DNA from: Nocardioides sp. zg-1228
GTDB lineage: Bacteria; Actinomycetota; Actinomycetes; Propionibacteriales; Nocardioidaceae
Direction of reading: 5' to 3'
Assembly (NCBI RefSeq): GCF_017086465.1
Contig: NZ_CP070961.1
Coordinates: forward strand, 3,658,001 to 3,722,000
DNA: 64,000 nucleotides
Shown here in pieces: positions 52,213 to 61,136 of the stretch. Numbering within the stretch: the first letter of the stretch is position 1; each line of letters starts with the position of its first letter. The position numbers and the translations under genes are program-made. The notes under the pieces were generated by a model. It saw only the letters and a list, made by a program, of their open reading frames with translations, searched no databases and was not told where the DNA came from.

Positions 52213-53201
52213 CCAGGATCGTGACCGACCGGGTCGAGACCCAGGAGGACCGCTTCCAGTTCGGCGACCCGATCGGCTGCCGCTACCACTGGCTCGATCC
52301 CGACGAGGTCGACTCCTACGGCGACTCGGTGCGCCGGCTGTCGGCCAAGGTCGAGCTCGCCGTCGACGCCTTCGCGCGCACCTCGACGCTCTCCGAGGAC
52401 GTCTTCGCCGGAGAGGCCGCCGACACGCTCCGCGACCGCGCCGCCCGCCGGCACGAGGAGTCGGCGGGCGTCCGCGACGACCTGCGCGGCCTCGGCCGGG
52501 CGATCAACGCCTACGCCGACGTCCTGCGCCGCCACCGTGAGGGACTCGAGGAGCTGCGCGCCTCCGCCGTGAGCACGGGCCTCGAGGTGCGCGAGCACCG
52601 CATCTGGCCCCCGGTCGCCACCCTGCCCGGTGACGCCACCCAGCGGCAGGCCGACGCGTGGGAGGCCGAGTGGAGGGCCTACCAGGCCTGCTTCGAGACC
52701 AAGCTGGAGCTGCGTGACGCCCGGCGTGCGGGTGCCCGCGAGCTCGTGCGGGCGCTCGCCGAGCACGCCGGCGTGCATCCCGACCAGGACCGGGCGAAGG
52801 TCGTCGCCGCCGGCCACCGTGGGGTCACGTTCGGCGAGCTGCGCCGCGAGGCCGCCGAGGAGGCCCGGGAGGCCGTCGACGCCGCGGACGCCGCGGACGC
52901 GGCCCGCGGCACCGTCGACGCGCTCAGGCGGCGCGAGCAGTCCGCGCTCGAGAGCCTCGAGCGGCTCGTCCTCGCCGAGGCGCCGCACGAGGAGATCGAC
53001 GCCCAGGCGGGGAAGGTCCAGGCGCTGCACCGCGAGCTGGACGACGCCCGGGCCGAGGCCCGCGACGCCGAGGCCGCAGCCGACAGCGAGCAGGCTCAGG
53101 CCAACCGCGCGGCGCGCGACCTCCGGGCCGCGGAGGAGGGCGGGCCGCGCCTGATCGCCCAGCGCCGGCCCGCCGGCGACCTGGGGGACCGGCTCGGCTG
53201 A
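52209..53201 (+). CDS. Long helical protein, T7SS effector-scaffold-like
   Basis: A 330-residue, Ala/Arg/Glu-rich helical protein. The first 130 residues (GDPIGCRYHWLDPDEVDSYGDSVRRLSAKVEL, FAGEAADTLRDRAARR) resemble the putative T7SS secreted-protein helical domain. About 175-310 is a long coiled coil with heptad-like Ala/Leu/Glu runs. It is translationally coupled to the 99-residue gene. No toxin domain is visible at the end. Confidence 0.62.
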   Translation: MTRIVTDRVETQEDRFQFGDPIGCRYHWLDPDEVDSYGDSVRRLSAKVELAVDAFARTSTLSEDVFAGEAADTLRDRAARRHEESAGVRDDLRGLGRAINAYADVLRRHREGLEELRASAVSTGLEVREHRIWPPVATLPGDATQRQADAWEAEWRAYQACFETKLELRDARRAGARELVRALAEHAGVHPDQDRAKVVAAGHRGVTFGELRREAAEEAREAVDAADAADAARGTVDALRRREQSALESLERLVLAEAPHEEIDAQAGKVQALHRELDDARAEARDAEAAADSEQAQANRAARDLRAAEEGGPRLIAQRRPAGDLGDRLG

Positions 53202-53236
53202 GCGTCGGTCCCGAGCGTCCGGGCCGCGGCTTCCGG

Positions 53237-54532
53237 CTAGGCGGGCGGAGACGCGCCCGTCGCGCGGCGCCCGCGCTCGGCGACGGCGTGCTCGTCGGTG
53301 CGCGAGTCGTAGGACCAGAAGTCGCGCAGTGCGACCGCGGTCAGCAGGACCCCGCCGACGCACGCCACGCCACCGCTCACGATCGCCCCGCGCACCGACC
53401 AGGCGTCGGCCACGAAGCCCGCGCGCGTCTCGCCGACCATCGGACCGACCGAGTAGGACAGCATCTCGATGCCGGCGAGGCGCCCGCGCATGGTGTCGGG
53501 GATCGTCTGGTTCCACACCGTCGAGCGGAAGACCGCCGAGACCATGTCGGCCGCCCCGGCGAGCGCCAGGAACAGGCACGCCAGCCCGAACGACGGCATC
53601 AGCCCGGCGAGCGCGATGCAGCCGCCGTAGAGGCTGGCGGCGATGACGATCGCCCGGCCGTGGTGGTGCACCCGCCCGATCCACCCGCTGAGCGCGGTGG
53701 CGACCAGGGCACCGACGGTCTCGGCCGAGTAGAGCAGCCCCAGCAGCTCGGGCCGGTCGAACACCTCGTGCGCCAGGGCGGGGAACAGCACCACCGGGAT
53801 GGCCAGCATCATCGCGGCGATGTCGACGACGTAGGTGCCGAGGAGGTCGCGACGCCGCAGCGCGTAGGTGAGACCCTCGTGCACGCCGCGCAGGCTCGGC
53901 GGCGTGGTCTCGCCGTCGTGCGGGTAGGGCCGCATGGCCGCGAACAGCACCGTGGCGACCGCGTAGCCCGCCATGCCCGCCACGAAGCACCACCCGACGC
54001 CGACGTAGGCCATCAGCAGGCCGCCGATGAGCGGTCCGAGCAGGACGCCGAGCTGCATCGCGAAGCTGCTGAGCGCGTTGGCGGCGGCGATCTGGTCGTG
54101 CCGCACGGTGCGCGGCTCGAGCGCCTCCCGCGACGGACGCTGCATCGAGCTCGCGGCCGCGTAGAGCGCGGCGACGACGAAGATCAGCCAGACCCTGGGG
54201 TGCGCGGAGAACGCGTTCCACGCGAACACGCCCATCAGCACGACCTGGACGACCCCGGTCACCACGAGCAGCCGGCGCCGGTCGACGTGGTCGGCCAGCG
54301 CGCCGCCGTAGAGCCCGAACACGATCAGCGGCCCGAGCTCGACCAGGCCCACGAGCCCGACGAGGAGGTTGGACCCGGTGAGGTCGTAGATCGCGAACGG
54401 CACGGCGACGTAGGCGACCATGCTGCCGAGGTAGAACACGCTGCCGGCGGTGAACAGCAGCCGGAAGTCGCGCGACTCGCGCAGCGGGGTCACATCCATC
54501 CGCAGGGAGCGGAGTCGGTCGGTCCAGGTCAC
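53237..54532 (-). CDS. MFS transporter
   Basis: An MFS exporter of about 431 residues with twelve predicted spans, of the enterobactin-exporter/EntS-like (MFS_3) group. Features are SRDFRLLFTAGSVFYLGSMV at the start, GALADHVDRRRLLVVTG in loop 2-3, and SSMQRPSREALEPRTV in the middle. GTG 54532 is preferred because VTWTDRLRSLRMDVTPLRES is the usual start of this group; an ATG at 54577 is also in frame. It is followed on the same strand by nothing close. Substrate unknown. Confidence 0.82.
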   Translation of the reverse strand: MTWTDRLRSLRMDVTPLRESRDFRLLFTAGSVFYLGSMVAYVAVPFAIYDLTGSNLLVGLVGLVELGPLIVFGLYGGALADHVDRRRLLVVTGVVQVVLMGVFAWNAFSAHPRVWLIFVVAALYAAASSMQRPSREALEPRTVRHDQIAAANALSSFAMQLGVLLGPLIGGLLMAYVGVGWCFVAGMAGYAVATVLFAAMRPYPHDGETTPPSLRGVHEGLTYALRRRDLLGTYVVDIAAMMLAIPVVLFPALAHEVFDRPELLGLLYSAETVGALVATALSGWIGRVHHHGRAIVIAASLYGGCIALAGLMPSFGLACLFLALAGAADMVSAVFRSTVWNQTIPDTMRGRLAGIEMLSYSVGPMVGETRAGFVADAWSVRGAIVSGGVACVGGVLLTAVALRDFWSYDSRTDEHAVAERGRRATGASPPA

Positions 54533-54628
54533 GAGCGACCAGTCTCCCCGATCGCGGCGCGCCGGCGCACCCGACATTGCGCACGACGTGCCCGGCCTCG
54601 TGTCCGGCCTCGTGCCCGCGCGGGTCCG

Positions 54629-55531
54629 TCAGGAGACGGCGCGGACCTCGACCACCTCGTGGCGCGGCACGGCGCTCTCGCGGCGGGCCGAGCAGGTGAG
54701 CCGGTGGGTCGTCTCCCCCGGCACCCGGCGCACGACGACCTCGACCGGCTCGTGCCCGCGCACCTCGAACCGGGCGGTGGTCAGGTCGCCGTCCACGCGG
54801 ACGGCGCCCGGGCGCACGTCGTCGAGGCCGACGAGGCCGTGCTCGTGGCGCAGCGCCACGTCGGCCGCCTGGACCGCCATCGGCAGGTCGGACCGGCCGC
54901 GGAGGTGCTCGAGCAACACCTCGCCCGCCGCCGTGGCAGCGGCGACGCGCTGCGCGGACCCGGCATCGAGGTCGCCGTAGTAGAGCCCGCGCGGCAGCAC
55001 GACGAGGTTGCCGGCGAACCGGTCACCCCCGACGTGGGACACCTCCCACACGGCGTCGGCGTGCGGGCCGTCGGCGAGCGCCCGCGCGACCGGTCGGCCG
55101 CGCTCGGCGCAGCACGCGTCGTGGCGTCCGTGGGTGCAGACCGCGAGCACCGGGGCCGGCTCGGGTGGGAGGCCGAGGCTCTGCCCACGGCCGAGGGCGG
55201 CCAGGTCGAGGTCGCGCACGTCCTGCACGCGGTCGAGGTCGACCGCCTCGGCCCAGGAGCCCGGGCCGGCGACGCGTGCGGCGACGACGCGGGTCGGACC
55301 GCCGGGGGCGCTGCGGCCGGGACGGCGGACCAGGAGCACGCGTACGCGGTGGCGCCGGGACTGCTCCTGCAGGTGGGCGCCGACGCCGTCGGGGAGCCGA
55401 GCGTCGCGCAGCGCGTCCGCGCCCCACGGCCCGGGGTGCTCGACCAGCAGGAAGCTGCGCACGGTGGAGGCGGTGCCGGCAAGCTGGTCGCCGCGCTCGC
55501 GGCTGGCCGGGGCGCACCGGAAGGCGGTCAC
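54629..55531 (-). CDS. Suc_Fer-like (sucrase/ferredoxin-like) protein
   Basis: A 300-residue protein of the Suc_Fer-like family, with a thioredoxin-like [2Fe-2S]-type region: VCTHGRHDACCAERGRPVARAL (Cys residues about 138-148) and EVSHVGGDRFAGNLVVLPRGLYYG (about 170-193), both diagnostic. It starts at GTG 55531, overlapping the cupin gene stop as GTGA. Such proteins may carry electrons; here it is coupled to an oxygenase, which fits supplying it with electrons. The exact role is not known. Confidence 0.82.
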   Translation of the reverse strand: MTAFRCAPASRERGDQLAGTASTVRSFLLVEHPGPWGADALRDARLPDGVGAHLQEQSRRHRVRVLLVRRPGRSAPGGPTRVVAARVAGPGSWAEAVDLDRVQDVRDLDLAALGRGQSLGLPPEPAPVLAVCTHGRHDACCAERGRPVARALADGPHADAVWEVSHVGGDRFAGNLVVLPRGLYYGDLDAGSAQRVAAATAAGEVLLEHLRGRSDLPMAVQAADVALRHEHGLVGLDDVRPGAVRVDGDLTTARFEVRGHEPVEVVVRRVPGETTHRLTCSARRESAVPRHEVVEVRAVS

Positions 55532-56544
55532 CGCACGACCTCGAGCAGCCCTTCCCGGACCAGCCGGCGGCACAGCACCAGCGCGCTCTCGGCGTCGAGC
55601 GGGGCGAGGTCGCCCGGCGTCAGCTCCGCGTGGGCGGCGACGTGCTCCAGGGCCGGACGGACCCGCGCCGGCACCCGGACGACGCGGTCGCCGATCAGCA
55701 CCCGGACCGTGCCACCGTCGTCGACCAGCACGCAGGGATGTCCGCGCCGGCGGCGCAGGCGGGTGTCGGCGTCGATCGTGGCCAGCGACGCGCGGTCGAG
55801 CAGGGCACCCGCCAGGCGCGGCGGGCGGTGGCTGACGAACCGCTCTGCCTGTCCGGCGGCGAGCGCCGCGGGGTCGAGCCGGCGGACGGCGTCGGCGAGG
55901 GTCGTGAGGTGGCCCGACAGTCCCGCGGCCAGGCGGGCCGGGTCGCTGAGGTAGCCGGCGGGCAGGTGGTCGTCGGGCACGTCGGCGAGCAGCCCCTCGA
56001 CCTCACGGGCGAGGAGGGCCCGCCAGGTCAGCTGGTTGATGCCGATGGTCAGGTGGAGCGAGACGGACTCCTGCGCACGCGCGGCGTGGGGGGTGCCGGT
56101 TGGGAGGTAGGCCACCACCCCCGGCTCGAGCAGCAGGTCGCCGGGCCCGCCCTCGCCGTGCACCTCCCACCTCTTCGTGCCGTGGGTCTGCACCACGAAC
56201 ACGTCGTGGGAGTCGGAGTGGACCGCGAAGCCCTGCGCCCCGGGCGGGGTGAGGTAGGCGTTGGCCTGGCAGGGGTGGCCGAGCTCGAGCTCGAGCTCGG
56301 CGACGAGGTCGCCGACGGGCGAGCAGTAGCGCTGGAGGCCCTGCAGCACGATCGTCGCGCCCTCGTCGTGCAGGCGCATCAACTTCTCCGGGTCGACCAG
56401 CCCGGTCAGCGGCCTGCCGGCGAGGCTGCCGCCGCGGGTGAAGGACGACTCCGGCAGCACCGACCCGTTGCGGGCGACCCGCACGGCCGGCGTGCGGATC
56501 GCGGTCTGGGTCAGGAGATGGTCGACGTCGGCGAGCGAGAGCAC
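55528..56544 (-). CDS. JmjC/cupin-type oxygenase (Fe(II)/2-oxoglutarate-dependent, ribosomal-oxygenase-like)
   Basis: A cupin of 338 residues from GTG 56544, probably longer. The JmjC core reads NAYLTPPGAQGFAVHSDSHDVFVVQTHGTKRWEV, with the His-x-Asp iron site in HSD and the distal His in PTGTPHAARAQE, followed by the winged C-terminal domain seen in ribosomal oxygenases. The open frame continues 35 codons upstream with family-like residues (LDRLTGDAQTFLDKVWASS), but has no ATG/GTG there; a CTG at 56649-56647, overlapping the stop of the Asp-rich gene as CTGA, could be the true start. Confidence 0.8.
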   Translation of the reverse strand: MLSLADVDHLLTQTAIRTPAVRVARNGSVLPESSFTRGGSLAGRPLTGLVDPEKLMRLHDEGATIVLQGLQRYCSPVGDLVAELELELGHPCQANAYLTPPGAQGFAVHSDSHDVFVVQTHGTKRWEVHGEGGPGDLLLEPGVVAYLPTGTPHAARAQESVSLHLTIGINQLTWRALLAREVEGLLADVPDDHLPAGYLSDPARLAAGLSGHLTTLADAVRRLDPAALAAGQAERFVSHRPPRLAGALLDRASLATIDADTRLRRRRGHPCVLVDDGGTVRVLIGDRVVRVPARVRPALEHVAAHAELTPGDLAPLDAESALVLCRRLVREGLLEVVR

Positions 56545-56645
56545 CTCGGCGCCGTAGGCCGGATCGGTGCGGTGGACGTGGACGGACGACGCCCAGACCT
56601 TGTCGAGGAAGGTCTGGGCGTCGCCCGTGAGGCGGTCGAGAGCGC

Positions 56646-56879
56646 TCAGAGCGCGGTCCCGTCGGTGCCGTCGGCGTCGGTCGAGTCGCCGTCGGTGGCA
56701 TCGGTCGAGTCACCGTCGGTGCCGTCGGCGTCCGCGCCGTCGGCGTCGGTCGAGTCGCCGTCGGTGCCGTCGGCGTCGGTGCCGTCGGCATCCGTCCCGG
56801 GACCGGCCGCGACGCCGGTGGGGTCGACGCCCTCGGTGCTCATCTCGTCGTCGCCGAGGGGGTTGTCAGGAGTCGTCAT
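56646..56879 (-). CDS. Small Asp-rich repetitive protein
   Basis: A 77-residue acidic protein. ATG 56879 has GGGAGGAA at a good distance. The first 28 residues (MTTPDNPLGDDEMSTEGVDP...) are distinctive, and the rest is a low-complexity tract built from DADGTDGDST-type units at DNA level (repeats of GACGGCACC-like codons). The tract could bind calcium or act as a peptide substrate. It is the first of three tightly coupled genes (Asp-rich, cupin, Suc_Fer). Confidence 0.65.
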   Translation of the reverse strand: MTTPDNPLGDDEMSTEGVDPTGVAAGPGTDADGTDADGTDGDSTDADGADADGTDGDSTDATDGDSTDADGTDGTAL

Positions 56880-56985
56880 GGGTTCCTCCCAGTCGCACCG
56901 TGACGGTCGGTCCGTCCCGGGTCTGTGTCGAGTCTGGCGCTCGGTGTCCCTCCCGTTCCACACCCCGGTGGACGGGGTCTCGTCC

Positions 56986-58065
56986 TCAGTAGCGCTGGTC
57001 CTGCCAGAGCAGGCCCGCCGCGGCGTACTCGGTGGGGTTGCAGTAGCCGCCGTAGGTGCGGTAGCGCTCGGGCGAGATGAGCTCCTTGGCGCAGTCGGCG
57101 GCGTGCTCGAGCGGCGCCCAGTCGGGTGCCATCGGGACGGTCGGCACCGCGGGGTCGGGGTTGACGTCGGGGACGAACACCTCGGCGGAGCGGGCCACGA
57201 GCTCGTCCCAGCCCTCCCGGGTCCCGCCCCAGTTGTAGAACTGCTTCATGTGCGCGCACTCGTGGATCGCGATCCCGAGCTTGCTGATCTCCGGCTCGGC
57301 CGTGAGCGTCGCGAGAGTGGCGGCGTCCATGGTGATGCCGTGCTGCCAGCTGAAGACGCCGGTGCGGTCCCCGGTGATACCGGTGGTGTCGATCGTGATG
57401 TTGGCGTTGGGGCACAGCGAGGCGATGGGCGCGTAGAAGCGCGCCTGGTCACCGGTGTACATCGCCTGGTTCTCGAACCTGACGCTCACCGGCTTGGAGG
57501 CCACGCTGCGGCGCGCGCGCCGCGGGCCCTTGGTGATCTTCTTGGTCTTGAGGCGGTAGTCGACCTGCTGCGCGGGGACACCGGCGGGCACCACGTGGGC
57601 CGGGATCCGGGCGGTGACGAGCTGGCGGCCGATCTTGCCGCGGGCCCCGCTGACCTTGCGCCACTTGCCTCCGTCGACCCGCGCCTGCACGAAGACCTTC
57701 TTGGGCTTGATGGGCTTGACGCCCCGGTAGGTCTTCCACGCCGCCTGGACCTGGACGCCGGTGCCGGAGCCGCGGATGGCGGTGCTGAAGCCGAAGCCGT
57801 CGATGCGGTTGTACTTCTTGCCCCAGAAGGCGAAGAGCGGCCTGCGCGCGGCGCGGGCGGAGGACGTGCGTGCCGAGCCGGGTGCCTCCACCACGAGCGG
57901 CGCCGGCGGGGGCAGTGGCTGCACGTCGCGGGTCGTCAGCGCCACGTCGGGAGGAGTGCGGCGCTCGGCGTCGGGGGCGGCCGCGACGGGACCGGCGACG
58001 AACGCCGTGGACAGGACCACCCCCGCCGCTGCCAGTGCGGTGGTGAGACGTCGACCTGCTCGCAT
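56986..58065 (-). CDS. Secreted protein with HExxH-like motif, unknown family
   Basis: A 359-residue secreted protein. ATG 58065 starts a signal peptide (MRAGRRLTTALAAAGVVLSTAF...VAAAPD, cleavage near 30). A Lys-rich beta region (about 85-210, with AAWKTYRGVKPIKPKKVFVQARVDGGKW) resembles the Ig-like/fibronectin repeats. The C-terminal part contains AIHECAHMKQFYN (about 270), an HExxH zinc motif, and two Cys pairs. It may be a metallopeptidase, but I do not recognise the family. Confidence 0.68.
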   Translation of the reverse strand: MRAGRRLTTALAAAGVVLSTAFVAGPVAAAPDAERRTPPDVALTTRDVQPLPPPAPLVVEAPGSARTSSARAARRPLFAFWGKKYNRIDGFGFSTAIRGSGTGVQVQAAWKTYRGVKPIKPKKVFVQARVDGGKWRKVSGARGKIGRQLVTARIPAHVVPAGVPAQQVDYRLKTKKITKGPRRARRSVASKPVSVRFENQAMYTGDQARFYAPIASLCPNANITIDTTGITGDRTGVFSWQHGITMDAATLATLTAEPEISKLGIAIHECAHMKQFYNWGGTREGWDELVARSAEVFVPDVNPDPAVPTVPMAPDWAPLEHAADCAKELISPERYRTYGGYCNPTEYAAAGLLWQDQRY

Positions 58066-58164
58066 GTGTTTCGCTCCGTGTCGGGTGGGGTGTCGGGTGG
58101 GATGCCGGGGTCCCCCCTGCCTACCCGGCGGAGCCGGAGGGCAAACGCCCGGCACGCGGTCGGG

Positions 58165-61092
58165 TCACAGCAACCCCCGGCGCCGGGCGACGGCCGCGGC
58201 CTCGGTGCGCGAGGCGGCGTCGAGCTTGGCAAGGATGTGGGAGACGTGGACCGAGACGGTCTTGGTGCTGATGAAGAGCTGCTTGCCGATCTCGCCGTTG
58301 GACCTGCCCTCCGCGACGAGGGCGAGGACCTCCGCCTCCCGCGGCGTCAGGCTCGCCGCGTGCTCGGAGGTGGCCGGGGTGGCGGTGGAGCCCTGCGCGG
58401 TGAGCTCGTCGAGCATCGGCTGGGCGCCGATCGCCCGGGCCACCTCGCGCGCCAGGTCGGCGACCTGCCGGGCGCCGTCGGCGTCGCCGGCCGCGCGCAG
58501 CACCCCGGCCAGCCGGACCCGGGTCTGGGCGAGCTCGGGGACGCTGCCGTAGGCCACGGCGGCCTCCTCGGCCGTGCGCCAGGCCGACACGAGCTCGTCG
58601 GCCGATGGCGGGCCGACCTGGGCCAGCCAGCGCCACCGCAGGTGCTCGGCGGTGCGGCGCGCGACCCACATCCGGTATTCGGGGCCCTGGCTGTCGTCGT
58701 AGGGGGCGTAGAAGTCGATCACCCGGCCGCCGTCGGCCGCCAGCCGCTCGACGTCGCGCGCGGCGCACTCGCGCTCGTCGGCCGACTGGCGATGGGCGGC
58801 GGCCGCGAACGCGGTGAGCGCCAGCGTCGCGAGCCGCAGCCGGGCCTGGAACCACTCGTGCCACAGCGGCACGACCGCGGTGACGACGTCGTCGTAGACC
58901 GACAGTGCGAGCGCCCCGTCGCCGGCGGCGGCGGCGCGCAGGATCTCGGCCGCGGCCGACGAGATCGCGGTCAGCCCGTCGGTGGTCCAGTGCTCGCGCA
59001 GCCGCTCCAACGCCTGGGCCTTGGATCTGCCACGCAGGCCGATGACGATGAACATCTGGTGCGCGAAGTAGGCCCACTCCGAGACCATGGGCGGGCTCTG
59101 CCCGCTCACGTCGAGGAGCTCCCACGCCTCGTCGAGCAGGCCCTGGTGGGTGAGCACGACGGCGAGCAGCAGCCGCGCCTCGGCGGGGTAGGGCGACCAG
59201 GTCAGACCGCCGACCTCGCTGCGGGCGATCACCTCGCGATAGACCTCGACCGCCGCGGCGAGGTCGCCGCCGTCGTGGTGCGCGCGCCCGAGCAGGTAGA
59301 GCGCCCGCAGCTCCGGCTCGATCAGGCCGGCACGACGCGCCCGGTCGGCCGCCGCCCGCCACCCGACGACCGCACTGGACCCACCCTCGGGGTCGAGGCC
59401 GGCGACGGTGGCGTGGAGCTCGACGGCCAGGCTGGCGAGGTCGTGGCGCTCGGCGAGCTCGAGGGCCGGCAGCGCGACCGCCCGCGCCTGGTCGTCGTGC
59501 CAGCCGACCAGGGTCTGGGCGTGCACCAGCAGGGCCCGGGCCAGCAGCTTGGGCGGCCCCGTGCGCAGCAGCTCGACGGCCTCGGCGGCGGTCTCGCTGG
59601 GCGACTCGGGGCTGTCGGTGAGCAGCAGCGCGGAGGCCAGCGCCGTCAGCAGCTGGCCGCGGTCGACGTCGGCGCCCTCGGCGGGCAGGGCGGCCAGCCG
59701 GGCGCGCAGCACCTTGACGGCTTTGGCGACCCGGCCCGAGGCGATCAGCGCCTCGGCGCAGCGGCGGGCGAGGGCGAAGTCGTCGATCCCGGGCACCGGC
59801 TCGCGGGAGGTGTCGACGAGCTCGAGCGCGTCGAGGAAGTGGGTGGCCGCCTCGGCCGGACCGCCGACGGCCAGCGCCTCCTCGCCCGCCTCGATCGAGG
59901 CGCGGACGGCGACGGGAACGTCGTGGGCCCGGCGGGCGTGCTGCGCGAGCTCGGCCGCCGTGCCGACCGCGCGGCCCTCGCCGAGGGCGGCGACGAAGTC
60001 GGCGTGCAGCCGCATGCGCTCGCCCGGCAGCAGGTCGTCGTAGACGGCCTCGCCGAGCAGCGCGTGGCGGAAGGCGTAGGTGTCGCCGCGGGAGGCGATC
60101 AGCACGTGGGCGTCGACCGCGGCGCGCAGCGCGGCCTCGAGCGCGGCGGCGTCGAGGTCGGAGACGGCGGCGAGCAGGCCGTGGCTGACCTGGCGGCCGG
60201 CGACCGACACGATGCGCACGACCTGGCGCGTCGTCTCGTCGAGGCGGTCGAGGTGGACGAGCAGCACGTCGGCGAGCTCGCCGGGCACCTGCCCGGACCA
60301 CGCGGCGTCGACGAGCTCCTCGATGAAGAACGGGTTGCCCTCGGCGCGGTCGACGATGGAGGTGTACTCCGCCTCGGACAGCGTCGAGGGGTGCAGCGCG
60401 CGGACGAGGAGGCGTACGGCGTCGGCGGCGAGCGGCTCGAGCTGGAGGCGGTCGACGCCACGCAGGCGCATCCACTCCGCCACCTGGCGACGCAGCGGGT
60501 GGCGGCGGTGCAGGTCGTCGGCACGGTAGGACACGACCAGGGCGACGCCCGGGACGGGGCGGGAGAAGAGATAGCTGAGCATGTCGCGCGTGGACTCGTC
60601 GGCCCAGTGGGCGTCCTCGACGATCACCAAGACCGGGGCGTGCTCGGCGGCGGCGGCGAGGAGGTGGCCGAACGCGTCGTAGACGTTGCCGCGGTCGAGG
60701 GCCTGGTCGCCCGAGGCGCTCTCGCCGCTGCGGATGCGCCGGCCGGGCTGGAGGCGGGCGAGGGTGGGGTGGGCCTCGAGGACGCGGCCGGTGACATCGG
60801 GGTGGTCGGCGACGAGCCCGCCGAGGATCTCGGAGAAGGGGAGGTAGGGCAGGGAGCTGTCGGCGAGGTCGAGGCAGTGTCCGGCGACGACCTGCCAGTC
60901 GGCGTCGAGGGCGGCGTCGCGCAGCGCCATCAGCAGTCGGGTCTTGCCCACACCCGCGTCGCCGGCGACGAGCATCGACCGGACCGTCTGGCCGGTCCCG
61001 GACGTGCGGATGCCGAGCTGGGCGGTCAGCTGCTCCAGCTCGGCATCGCGTCCGATCAGATCGGTGGTCCGCAGGGCCGGCACGGACGCCAT
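58165..61092 (-). CDS. Large LuxR-family transcriptional activator with AAA/STAND ATPase domain
   Basis: A 975-residue regulator of the LAL/MalT class. An N-terminal P-loop ATPase carries Walker A VAGDAGVGKT (about 44-51) and Walker B VLVIVEDAHWAD (about 155-165). A TPR-like helical region (about 430-880) and a C-terminal LuxR HTH follow (SLTPREAEVLALVAEGRSNGEIGKQLFISTKTVSVHVSHIL, about 905-945, in pieces). ATG 61092 is used. Ligand and targets are unknown; the 38-residue gene upstream may be linked. Confidence 0.9.
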   Translation of the reverse strand: MASVPALRTTDLIGRDAELEQLTAQLGIRTSGTGQTVRSMLVAGDAGVGKTRLLMALRDAALDADWQVVAGHCLDLADSSLPYLPFSEILGGLVADHPDVTGRVLEAHPTLARLQPGRRIRSGESASGDQALDRGNVYDAFGHLLAAAAEHAPVLVIVEDAHWADESTRDMLSYLFSRPVPGVALVVSYRADDLHRRHPLRRQVAEWMRLRGVDRLQLEPLAADAVRLLVRALHPSTLSEAEYTSIVDRAEGNPFFIEELVDAAWSGQVPGELADVLLVHLDRLDETTRQVVRIVSVAGRQVSHGLLAAVSDLDAAALEAALRAAVDAHVLIASRGDTYAFRHALLGEAVYDDLLPGERMRLHADFVAALGEGRAVGTAAELAQHARRAHDVPVAVRASIEAGEEALAVGGPAEAATHFLDALELVDTSREPVPGIDDFALARRCAEALIASGRVAKAVKVLRARLAALPAEGADVDRGQLLTALASALLLTDSPESPSETAAEAVELLRTGPPKLLARALLVHAQTLVGWHDDQARAVALPALELAERHDLASLAVELHATVAGLDPEGGSSAVVGWRAAADRARRAGLIEPELRALYLLGRAHHDGGDLAAAVEVYREVIARSEVGGLTWSPYPAEARLLLAVVLTHQGLLDEAWELLDVSGQSPPMVSEWAYFAHQMFIVIGLRGRSKAQALERLREHWTTDGLTAISSAAAEILRAAAAGDGALALSVYDDVVTAVVPLWHEWFQARLRLATLALTAFAAAAHRQSADERECAARDVERLAADGGRVIDFYAPYDDSQGPEYRMWVARRTAEHLRWRWLAQVGPPSADELVSAWRTAEEAAVAYGSVPELAQTRVRLAGVLRAAGDADGARQVADLAREVARAIGAQPMLDELTAQGSTATPATSEHAASLTPREAEVLALVAEGRSNGEIGKQLFISTKTVSVHVSHILAKLDAASRTEAAAVARRRGLL

Positions 61093-61136
61093 TGTGTCGT
61101 GCCCGTCCGACACTCGCGGGTCGATCGCGGTGCGGG

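Noticed and set aside
56646-56879. Asp-rich frame as mere low-complexity noise
   Set aside because: Not dismissed: the good ribosome site, the non-repetitive first 28 residues and the coupling to the cupin gene favour a real gene, although the tract itself is low complexity.
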